Assembly: GCF_008123515.1 (NCBI RefSeq)
Contig: NZ_VSSR01000032.1
Location: forward strand, 62,001-126,000
Source: Bradyrhizobium cytisi
GTDB taxonomy: Bacteria > Pseudomonadota > Alphaproteobacteria > Rhizobiales > Xanthobacteraceae
Length of the DNA: 64,000 nt
Reading direction: 5' to 3'
The notes beneath the pieces were generated by a model. The model was not told where the DNA came from and ran no database searches. It saw nothing but the letters and a program-made list of their open reading frames with translations. The position numbers and the translations under genes were made by a program. This document shows, in pieces, positions 8,985 through 16,024 of this stretch; position 1 is the first letter of the stretch; each line of letters starts with the position of its first letter.

Positions 8985-9674
8985 ATGACAGAAGCCAATG
9001 CCGCGCCGCTAACCGGCGATTCACCAAGCGCGCTCGCCGCGGTCGAAGCGGAGATCGCACGCGCCTGCAAGGATGCGCGGCGCGATCGTGCCTCCGTGAC
9101 GCTGATCGCGGTGTCCAAGACTTTCGCGGCAGATGCAATTATCCCCGTTATCGGCGCCGGACAGCGCGTATTCGGCGAGAATCGCGTGCAGGAGGCCAAA
9201 GGCAAGTGGCCGGCGTTAACGTCTGTTTACTCCGGCATCGCGCTGCATCTGATCGGGCCGCTGCAATCCAACAAGGCGAAAGAGGCGGTGGCGCTGTTCG
9301 ATGCCATCCATTCGGTCGACCGTCCGAGCATTTGCCAGGCGTTAGCCAAAGAAATCGAATCCCAGAACAAGCACCCGCAACTCTTCGTCCAGATCAACAC
9401 CGGCGAGGAGCCGCAGAAGGCCGGCGTCGCGCCCGGAGAGGCCGACGCCTTCCTCGCGAGCTGCCGCGACACCTACGGGCTGACGATCTCCGGCCTGATG
9501 TGCATCCCGCCAGTGGAGGAGCCGCCGGCGGCGCATTTCGCGCTGACCGCCAAGATCGCCGCGCGCAATGGCTTGCAGAATTTGTCGATGGGCATGAGTG
9601 CGGATTATGCGACCGCGATCATGCTTGGCGCCACCCATGTGCGCGTGGGAAGCGCGATCTTCGGGCATCGGTGA
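8985..9674 (+). CDS. YggS/PLPBP-family pyridoxal-phosphate homeostasis protein
   Basis: This alanine-racemase-like TIM-barrel protein holds pyridoxal 5'-phosphate and affects PLP and amino-acid balance, with no known catalysis. The 229-residue product has the PLP lysine in LIAVSKTF, FGENRVQEAK, HLIGPLQSNKAKEA and a C-terminal LSMGMSADYATAI phosphate-binding segment. The start is the ATG at 8985; the frame runs on to a TTG at 8931 but that part resembles no YggS N terminus. It is divergent from the diguanylate cyclase gene with about 100 bp between them. Confidence 0.92.
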   Translation: MTEANAAPLTGDSPSALAAVEAEIARACKDARRDRASVTLIAVSKTFAADAIIPVIGAGQRVFGENRVQEAKGKWPALTSVYSGIALHLIGPLQSNKAKEAVALFDAIHSVDRPSICQALAKEIESQNKHPQLFVQINTGEEPQKAGVAPGEADAFLASCRDTYGLTISGLMCIPPVEEPPAAHFALTAKIAARNGLQNLSMGMSADYATAIMLGATHVRVGSAIFGHR

Positions 9675-9717
9675 TAGCCGTTGGCGAGGGCCGGGAGCCA
9701 ACACGAGCTCTCTCATT

Positions 9718-9797
9718 CGTCATTGCGAGCGCAGCGAAGCAATCCAGAGTCCCTCCGCGGAAAGATTCTGGAATGCTTCGCTGCGCTCGCAACGACG
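9718..9797. repeat. Palindromic intergenic repeat (CGTCATTGCGAGCG family, copy 2)
   Basis: CGTCATTGCGAGCGCAGCGA at the left pairs with the CGCTGCGCTCGCAACGACG end with one mismatch. It lies between the convergent yggS and the hydratase gene and resembles the element at 2571-2657, so it is a probable transcription end for both genes. Confidence 0.85.
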
Positions 9798-9813
9798 GCG
9801 GAGTACGCCGCAC

Positions 9814-10587
9814 CTACGCGAGCCTCACCGACACCTCCCCCAGCACGCCGAAATCCACCGCAAAGTGATCGCCGGCCTGGATCGGCAGTGGCGGATGGCA
9901 CGTGCCTGTCGTCACCACCTCCCCTGCCCGCAAGGTGATGCCGAGTCCGCGCAGCTCGTTGGCGAGCCAGGTCAGTGCAACACGGGGATCGCCGAGCACG
10001 TTCTTGCCGTGACCGACATAGCGCTCGCCGCGCAACGTGATCTGCGGCCGCTCTTCGACGAGATCCATCGCGCGCCAATTGGCTGATGTCGCGGCACCCA
10101 GTACGAACAGATGCGCGCAGGCATTGTCGGCGATCAGCTGCGCCTCGCCGGCGCTGGCAAAATCGGCGAAGCGCGAATCGGGGATCTCGATCGCGGGATG
10201 CAGCGTGTCGACGGCGGCAAGCGCCTGGTCGATACTGTAAGGCACCGGTCGCGGCGCCAGGTCGCGTCCCATGCGGAAGCAGAATTCCGGCTCGCCGACG
10301 CGCATCGCGTTGCCCTTCATCGATGCGGTGCCGCCATCGGCGATGACAGTGTCGCGCATGATGCGACCAGCCAGCGGGCCTGCGACATTGATGTGCTTCT
10401 GTCCGGCCTCGCTCGTCGCGGCGATCTTCCAGCCGAACACTCGACCGCCAAGCGCGGCCTGCACGGCGTAACCGTCAGTGCGGCTCTGCGGCCGCAGCCG
10501 CGTCTCGAGCGCGTCAAGCTTGCTGCCGTCACGCCAATGCTGGACGAGGACCTGCGAGGCGGCGGCGATCTGATCCTGGTCGAGCAT
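9814..10587 (-). CDS. 2-keto-4-pentenoate hydratase-like protein (FAH superfamily)
   Basis: The 257-residue product looks like a 2-oxopent-4-enoate hydratase or 2-oxo-3-hexenedioate decarboxylase. These fumarylacetoacetate-hydrolase-fold enzymes act in meta-cleavage catabolism. Visible segments are GWKIAATSEAGQKHINV, EPEFCFRMGRDL (metal ligand glutamates), HPAIEIPDSRF, and the C-terminal LRAGEVVTTGTCHPP. No other aromatic degradation genes are nearby, so the substrate is unknown. It starts six bases after the L,D-transpeptidase gene and probably shares its transcript. Confidence 0.82.
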   Translation of the reverse strand: MLDQDQIAAASQVLVQHWRDGSKLDALETRLRPQSRTDGYAVQAALGGRVFGWKIAATSEAGQKHINVAGPLAGRIMRDTVIADGGTASMKGNAMRVGEPEFCFRMGRDLAPRPVPYSIDQALAAVDTLHPAIEIPDSRFADFASAGEAQLIADNACAHLFVLGAATSANWRAMDLVEERPQITLRGERYVGHGKNVLGDPRVALTWLANELRGLGITLRAGEVVTTGTCHPPLPIQAGDHFAVDFGVLGEVSVRLA

Positions 10588-10593
10588 GTGTCC

Positions 10594-11130
10594 TCACCCG
10601 ATGATGATTTTTGTTCTTGGTCCTATCAGCCGCAGCAGTTGCAGCATCGCCGCCTTGGTCATGGAGACGCAGCCCGCGGTCGGGCCGAAATTGTCGCGCG
10701 CCAGATGCAGGAACACCGCGCTGCCGCGGCCGGCGATGCGCGGCCGGGTGTTGTGGTCGATTTCGATGATGAAGTCATAGAGCTGGTCGGCGCGCTTGAG
10801 CCGGTCGCCGCCCTCGCCCTCCCCGCGCCGGATCCACTGGTTGTAGTGGCGATCGCCGGGATCTTCGCACCAGGCGTCGGCGTCGCCGATGGTTCGCGCC
10901 GGTAAAAAAGTCTGCGGCCGGCTGTGCCGGTCGCCCCGCCACCACAACTGTCGGGGCCGAAAATGGCCCCTGGGGGTGCCACCGTCGCCCTCGCGCTTGT
11001 TGGCCAGAATGCCGCCGCGGCCCAGCGCCACCGGAATCGTCAGCTGTCCGGCTGTCAGCCAGCCCCGCCGCGGATTGCCGGCGGCAGGCTTAACGCGGAT
11101 CGCCGAGAGCTGCCGGGAGCGTCGATTCAT
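10594..11130 (-). CDS. L,D-transpeptidase (YkuD) family protein
   Basis: YkuD-fold proteins form 3-3 peptidoglycan cross-links or attach proteins to peptidoglycan. Visible motifs are GGILANKREGDGGTPRGHF near the start and a catalytic HLARDNFGPTAGCVSM block near the C terminus, with the nucleophilic cysteine in GCVS. No signal peptide is obvious. The start is uncertain: ATG at 11130 (178 residues) begins where conserved sequence begins, while in-frame ATGs at 11163 and 11187 would lengthen it. None has a clear ribosome-binding site. Confidence 0.8.
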   Translation of the reverse strand: MNRRSRQLSAIRVKPAAGNPRRGWLTAGQLTIPVALGRGGILANKREGDGGTPRGHFRPRQLWWRGDRHSRPQTFLPARTIGDADAWCEDPGDRHYNQWIRRGEGEGGDRLKRADQLYDFIIEIDHNTRPRIAGRGSAVFLHLARDNFGPTAGCVSMTKAAMLQLLRLIGPRTKIIIG

Positions 11131-11365
11131 AAGATAAGCGCTTGAACTGGCGTCATTTTTCATGTGAACGGGCAGTGTCGAATTCATTACAGGACATTCA
11201 TCAGTCCGCCCTGCTATTCTGGGTTAGAGTAATTCCGGCTTGTGAATCGGTAACAGCCCACTACTTCAACACGAACAACAATAAAAACGGCAACCTTTAA
11301 ACTTCCCATCACGGCTGGGTGCGGCATGCATGCGCGCCCGGTCGACCCCAAAAGGATGATCCCCT

Positions 11366-12052
11366 ATGGCCAATGCCCGCAAGATCCTGATCGTGGATGA
11401 CGATACCGATCTGCGCGACACGTTGGTGGAGCAACTATCGCTACACGAAGAATTTGAAGCCTCAGCCGTCGACACTGGCGCCAAGGGCGCCAGCGCCGCA
11501 AAGGCCAACGCCCCCGATCTCGTGCTGATGGATGTCGGCCTTCCCGACACCGACGGTCGCGAAGTTGTCCGCTCGCTGCGCAAGGGCGGCTTCAAGGCGC
11601 CGATCATCATGCTGACGGGGCATGATACCGATTCCGACACGATTTTAGGGCTGGAATCCGGCGCGAACGATTATGTGGCCAAGCCGTTCCGCTTTGCCGT
11701 GCTGCTGGCCCGCATTCGCGCCCAGCTGCGCCAGCACGAGGCCAGCGAGGACGCGGTGTTCTCGGTCGGCCCCTACTCTTTCCGCCCCGGCTCCAAGATG
11801 CTGACCGCCGCCAATGCGCGCAAGGTCCGCCTCACCGAGAAGGAAACGGCGATCCTGCGCTTCCTGTACCGGGCCGGCCAGATGCCGGTCTCACGCGAGA
11901 CCCTGCTCCAGGAGGTCTGGGGCTACAATTCCGGCGTCACCACCCACACGCTGGAAACCCACATCTACCGTCTCCGCCAGAAGATCGAGAAGGACGCCGC
12001 CAATCCGGAGATCCTGGTGACGGAAGCCGGTGGCTACAAGCTGGTGCCGTGA
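11366..12052 (+). CDS. OmpR/PhoB-family response regulator (orphan)
   Basis: A 228-residue two-domain transcription factor. The receiver domain has the acidic pair DDD at 11-13, the phosphoacceptor Asp56 (LVLMDVGLPD), the switch Thr in MLTGHD and the Lys in VAKPFR. The C-terminal winged helix has LTEKETAILRFLY, SRETLLQEVWGY and a VTEAGGYKLVP end. No histidine kinase gene is nearby. AAAGGATGAT lies just ahead of the ATG. It precedes a cyclic-nucleotide-binding protein by 58 bp in the same direction. Confidence 0.92.
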   Translation: MANARKILIVDDDTDLRDTLVEQLSLHEEFEASAVDTGAKGASAAKANAPDLVLMDVGLPDTDGREVVRSLRKGGFKAPIIMLTGHDTDSDTILGLESGANDYVAKPFRFAVLLARIRAQLRQHEASEDAVFSVGPYSFRPGSKMLTAANARKVRLTEKETAILRFLYRAGQMPVSRETLLQEVWGYNSGVTTHTLETHIYRLRQKIEKDAANPEILVTEAGGYKLVP

Positions 12053-12110
12053 TACGCTTGGGGGGCGTGCGAATCGTTTTAGATCGCGTGCCCTTGAGCC
12101 TCGGATCTGA

Positions 12111-12554
12111 ATGTCAATCGACGACGACGTAGCGCTGCTCGAGCGGGTCCCGACACTGCGCCTGTTGGGAGACGCCTCGTTGCGCATGCTGGCGATCGGC
12201 TCCGAGCAGCGTGACTTCGTCCGCGGCGACATCCTGTTCAATCTCGGCGACGATGCCGACGCCGGCTTCGTGGTCCAGCGCGGCGCCTTTCGCGTCGATG
12301 ACGGCGCCGGCGCCGAGATGATCGCAGGTCCCGGCACGCTGATCGGCGAGCTCGCGCTGGTCGTGCCGATGAAGCGGCCCTCGGGCGCGGTTGCGCTGGA
12401 GCATTCCTCCGTCATCCGCGTCGCGCGCAGCCTGTTTCAGCGCGTGCTCGAAAGCGACCCTCCCGCCGCACTCCGCCTTCGCGACGAGTTCGCGGTTCGC
12501 TCCAGCCAGATCGCGAGCGATATCTTGATGGCCGGTGCGAAGCTGAGCACTTGA
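12111..12554 (+). CDS. Single-domain cyclic-nucleotide-binding (CAP_ED) protein
   Basis: A 147-residue protein made of one cyclic-nucleotide-binding-like beta roll. It has the FVRGDILFNLGDDAD entry strand, VVQRGAFRV, and a phosphate-cassette region around GTLIGELALVVPMKRPSGAVA, including the GE and the RP(S)GA residues. It has no helix-turn-helix, so it is not a Crp/Fnr-type regulator in itself and may act through a partner. It lies 58 bp downstream of the orphan response regulator and probably shares its transcript. Confidence 0.83.
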   Translation: MSIDDDVALLERVPTLRLLGDASLRMLAIGSEQRDFVRGDILFNLGDDADAGFVVQRGAFRVDDGAGAEMIAGPGTLIGELALVVPMKRPSGAVALEHSSVIRVARSLFQRVLESDPPAALRLRDEFAVRSSQIASDILMAGAKLST

Positions 12555-12596
12555 GCGCGGCGGATTTCGCCGGGCCCTGCCCCGCAGATTTCATCC

Positions 12597-14153
12597 TCAG
12601 TCGAATTCATACAGCGCGCTGCGGTCGTCCTGGTAAAGCCGCCGCAGTCCCGGCATAACCGCCAGGTGCGACGCATCGACGTCGAGCAACCAGACATAGT
12701 CGAAGCGATCGCGCGGAATCTGCGCGATCCTTTGCGCAAGCGTAGTGCTCAGATCGCCGTCGCAGTCGCCTGGGACGACCTCGATGTACTGAGACGGATC
12801 TGCGTTGAACGCGGTGCCGCGCGCACGGAGGGGTGTCAGCAGCTGTTGACCACCCGATGCATCCCATTGCGAATTGACGAAGGCGTCCCGCCGGACGATG
12901 GCGAGCGACCCCAGATGCGCGACACGCGGTGCGCGCCATTGCTCGCAGGTCGGCGGCCTTGTCAGGACCGCGATGCTCGCGCCGCGCGGGACGTCCTTCA
13001 GGGCCTGCAAATGTTGCGCGTAACCGGAATCATAGGCCGCAAATCCGACAGCCATGGCGACGATCCGTATCGCAAAAACCGTCAGCGCCGTGCCGGCAAT
13101 GACGGCGGAGCCGCGCTGCAAGCCGTCGGTGGGCGCGATGGCGGTGAGGCCGATCATGAAAAAGATGGGCCACAGCCGGACATCGGCATAGACCGCGCCG
13201 AACATCTCGCCCGGCATCAGCAGGATCAGCACGAGGAAGCTCGCTGCTCCGACCAGCAGTGGCGGGTTCACCCTGACGGCGCGGCTGCGGATTCCAAAGT
13301 ACAGCAGGCCAATCGCCAACAGCAGGCTCAGCGTATCCAGCCAGACATTCTGGTCGCGCAGCGTCCATACCAGTCCAAGGATCTTCGTGCCGATGTCGAA
13401 GAAATGACCCGTCAAGGCGGCGCCATTGCCTTGCCGCCAGACAATCATGAGCACGGCAGGAATCATGATGGGCCAGGCGCGTCGCAGGATGACCATCACC
13501 ATGGAAGGCCACGCTGCCGGGGCGCGATTCCAGCCGCGGCAGAGCTCAAAGGCACCGACGAGGACGACCAGAACGACCCAGCCATAAGCGTGGGCAAGCC
13601 AGACCAGAGAGGCGGCCGCAGCGAACAGCGCGGCGCGCAGCACCGAGCCATTCTTCCCTGTCGTCTCGACCCAGGATGCGAAAACGTGAAACGCGAGCGA
13701 GCAGCCAAGCCAATAATTCACGAATCCGAGCTGGAACGGATAGGACATCGCGAACCATGCGGCCGCGAGGGCAAAAAGCGTAAGCTCCCCATGCAGCGCC
13801 CGGCTGATACGCCCGATCGCAGAGATCATGAGGAGCGGAAGCGCCAGCGCAATCAGCCAGGCGGCGCGTTCGACGCCGAGCATCGGTGCCAGCGGAGCGA
13901 TGAGCAATTCGACGCCGAGATTGCCGACCAGCTGCCAGTGAAAATCCCAGTTCTGCTGGAGCGCCGGCGAGTCCGCCAGATGCAGCTGCAAATGGTAGCG
14001 GCCGATATGGGCCAGGAAATCGATCAGCGGCGGCGTGTGCACGAACCAGAAGGGCATCGTGCTCAGCAACATCAATCCCGGCACGACGAAACGCGAATTC
14101 CACCATGCGCGAACCGGTGGTTCTGAGTGCTCTGACGGCGCGAGCGTGCCCAT
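12597..14153 (-). CDS. Polytopic membrane protein of unknown function, GT-C-like
   Basis: A 518-residue protein with many hydrophobic segments between about residues 25 and 370 and a soluble C-terminal region of roughly 140 residues. The first large loop contains PPLIDFLAHIGRYHLQL, an acidic residue after the first helix, which is reminiscent of GT-C glycosyltransferases or mannosyltransferase-like proteins. I do not recognise the exact family. It ends 17 bp before xth on the same strand; the upstream ATG at 14153 is the first start. Confidence 0.7.
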   Translation of the reverse strand: MGTLAPSEHSEPPVRAWWNSRFVVPGLMLLSTMPFWFVHTPPLIDFLAHIGRYHLQLHLADSPALQQNWDFHWQLVGNLGVELLIAPLAPMLGVERAAWLIALALPLLMISAIGRISRALHGELTLFALAAAWFAMSYPFQLGFVNYWLGCSLAFHVFASWVETTGKNGSVLRAALFAAAASLVWLAHAYGWVVLVVLVGAFELCRGWNRAPAAWPSMVMVILRRAWPIMIPAVLMIVWRQGNGAALTGHFFDIGTKILGLVWTLRDQNVWLDTLSLLLAIGLLYFGIRSRAVRVNPPLLVGAASFLVLILLMPGEMFGAVYADVRLWPIFFMIGLTAIAPTDGLQRGSAVIAGTALTVFAIRIVAMAVGFAAYDSGYAQHLQALKDVPRGASIAVLTRPPTCEQWRAPRVAHLGSLAIVRRDAFVNSQWDASGGQQLLTPLRARGTAFNADPSQYIEVVPGDCDGDLSTTLAQRIAQIPRDRFDYVWLLDVDASHLAVMPGLRRLYQDDRSALYEFD

Positions 14154-14169
14154 CCTCGTCTCCGAAGGC

Positions 14170-14985
14170 CTAAACGTCCAGCGTCACCGTCACCGGCACG
14201 TGATCAGACGGTCGCTCCCAGCTTCGCGCATCACGCAGGATTTTGAAATCGCTGACAGCGTCCTTCAGCGCGCGCGAGACCCAGATGTGGTCGAGCCTGC
14301 GGCCGCGGTCGCCGACGGTCCAGTCGGCGGAACGATAGCTCCACCACGTATAGACCTTTTCCGACGGCGGGATGCGGTCGCGCGCGACGTCGACCCATTC
14401 GCCGGCGCGCAGTGCGGCCTGCAGCTTTTCGGTTTCGATCGGCGTGTGCGAGACGATCTTCAGGAGCTGCTTGTGCGACCACACGTCGTTCTCGTGCGGC
14501 GCGACGTTGAGATCGCCGACCAGGATGTGGCGATCCTCTCCGCGCGGATGCAGCGGTTCGCACGCCTTCATCTCATCGAGAAAGCGGAGCTTGTGGTCGA
14601 ATTTCTCGTTCTGCGCGGGGTCCGGAATGTCACCGCCGGCGGGCACGTAGAAATTGTGCAGCACCAGCGGCTTTGCAATGTTGGCCTTCTCGCCGAACGA
14701 CACCGAGATATGACGCGAATCCAGCTTGTCGCAGAAGGTCCGGATGTCCGTGGACTCAAACGGAATCTTCGAGACGATGGCGACGCCGTGATAGCCCTTC
14801 TGCCCGTTCAACGCGACGTGCTCGTAGCCGAGCCGCTTGAAGCGCTTCAGTGGAAAGGCGTCGTCGATGCACTTGGTCTCCTGGAGGCACAGCACGTCCG
14901 GCCGCTCGCTCTTGAGAAGCTTCGCGACCAGATCGATGCGCAGCCGCACCGAATTGATGTTCCAGGTTGTCAGGGAAAGACGCAT
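14170..14985 (-). CDS. xth: Exodeoxyribonuclease III / AP endonuclease
   Basis: This enzyme of the endonuclease/exonuclease/phosphatase fold cleaves abasic sites and removes 3' blocking groups during base-excision repair. The 271-residue product begins with TTWNINSVRLR, has LCLQETKC (metal-binding glutamate), GYHGVAIVSK, the LVGDLNVAPHENDVW aspartate/asparagine motif, and the C-terminal SDHVPVTVTL catalytic histidine motif. The length is normal for XthA. Confidence 0.94.
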   Translation of the reverse strand: MRLSLTTWNINSVRLRIDLVAKLLKSERPDVLCLQETKCIDDAFPLKRFKRLGYEHVALNGQKGYHGVAIVSKIPFESTDIRTFCDKLDSRHISVSFGEKANIAKPLVLHNFYVPAGGDIPDPAQNEKFDHKLRFLDEMKACEPLHPRGEDRHILVGDLNVAPHENDVWSHKQLLKIVSHTPIETEKLQAALRAGEWVDVARDRIPPSEKVYTWWSYRSADWTVGDRGRRLDHIWVSRALKDAVSDFKILRDARSWERPSDHVPVTVTLDV

Positions 14986-15010
14986 GAGAATTGCGTCTTA
15001 GCAAGCTCTC

Positions 15011-15100
15011 GTAGGGTGGGCAAAGGCGCAAAGCGCCGTGCCCACCGTCTTTTCTGGGTTTGGATCGAATGGTGGGCACGCTTCGCTTTGCCTACCCTAC
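15011..15100. repeat. Large palindromic intergenic repeat (GTAGGGTGGG family, copy 2)
   Basis: GTAGGGTGGGCAAAG at 15011-15025 pairs with CTTTGCCTACCCTAC at 15086-15100 with one mismatch, and an inner GTGCCCACC pairs with GGTGGGCAC. It is a diverged relative of 1504-1590 and lies in the gap between lolA and xth on the same strand. Confidence 0.85.
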
Positions 15101-15113
15101 GGCACCACGGGAT

Positions 15114-15929
15114 TTACCCCGGTGACGGCACGCTGTAATTGGTGAAGTCGATCTTGAACATACTGGGATCGAGCTTCTTGCTCGTGTCCAGATTATAAAC
15201 CGCGAATGTGGTGTCGTAGCCCTGAGGATCGGTCACCGTCCATTGCTTCAACTGGCCGTCCTTGGCGCCGAGCATCAGCAAGAGGCGACTGGTGCCGACC
15301 AGCGCCTGCTTCTCCTCGATGGTGACGCTGATGAAGAGGTCGTCGGCTGTGACACTGACGACGTTGGTGTCCTTCATCAGGTCGATGCGATCGGATAGCA
15401 GGAAGCGGAGCGGTGTCTGTGACAGCGGATAGACGTCCTGCGTCGCGAGCTTGCGGTCCCGCACCACGAGGGAGGATCCATCGGCAACGATGTCGATCGG
15501 GCTCGGCGGATCATATTCGACGCGCATCTTGCCGGGCTTCTGGATGTAGAAATCGCCCTGCGTCTTGCTGCCGTCGGGGCCGACCTGGACGAAATTCCCG
15601 ACCAGCGTCGACAGCGAGGACAGATAGGCGCTGACCTTGGCCGCCTGCGCCTTCTGGTTCGCATCGAAGGTCTGGAAGATGCTGCTAGGTACGTTGCGGC
15701 GCGGATCGGGAATGACCGGATTCGGTGGCGCCTGCGTCGCGCCCGTGATCGACGGTCCGCCCGACGGCGGAGCAGCGTCGCGGCCCTTCGGCGCGGGTTT
15801 CGGCACGGGCACGGTCTGTGCAAACGACGCCGCGGTCACCATCGCGGCGGTGACGAGAAGCACGCCCGCCACGCGCGCGCTGCGCGCAGCGAAAGAGGCG
15901 GCGAATCGAATGTCCGGATGTTGGGTCAA
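15114..15929 (-). CDS. lolA: Outer-membrane lipoprotein carrier protein LolA
   Basis: LolA-fold periplasmic chaperone that carries lipoproteins from LolCDE to the outer membrane. A signal peptide (VAGVLLVTAAMVTAASFAQ) is followed by a proline-rich linker and then the LolA domain (YLSSLSTLVGNFVQVGPDGS, GKMRVEYDPPSP, LFISVTIEE, and a C-terminal SMFKIDF). The frame is open to a GTG at 16028 that overlaps the ftsK stop. I prefer the TTG at 15929 because AGGAC lies about seven bases upstream and the signal peptide then sits at the N terminus. It lies directly downstream of ftsK. Confidence 0.86.
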   Translation of the reverse strand: MTQHPDIRFAASFAARSARVAGVLLVTAAMVTAASFAQTVPVPKPAPKGRDAAPPSGGPSITGATQAPPNPVIPDPRRNVPSSIFQTFDANQKAQAAKVSAYLSSLSTLVGNFVQVGPDGSKTQGDFYIQKPGKMRVEYDPPSPIDIVADGSSLVVRDRKLATQDVYPLSQTPLRFLLSDRIDLMKDTNVVSVTADDLFISVTIEEKQALVGTSRLLLMLGAKDGQLKQWTVTDPQGYDTTFAVYNLDTSKKLDPSMFKIDFTNYSVPSPG

Positions 15930-16024
15930 CGCGTCGTCCTGTGTGGCTGGGCGTCGTTTTAGCGTGATTTCGGGCAAAAGCAGATAACGTTTTTGCGTGA
16001 AATAGGATTTTGAGGCGGCTTGCC

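Noticed and set aside
12666..14126. Long open frame on the plus strand opposite the membrane protein
   Set aside because: Long antisense frames are expected in GC-rich DNA; its residues are highly charged and repetitive with no recognisable fold, while the minus strand encodes a coherent membrane protein.
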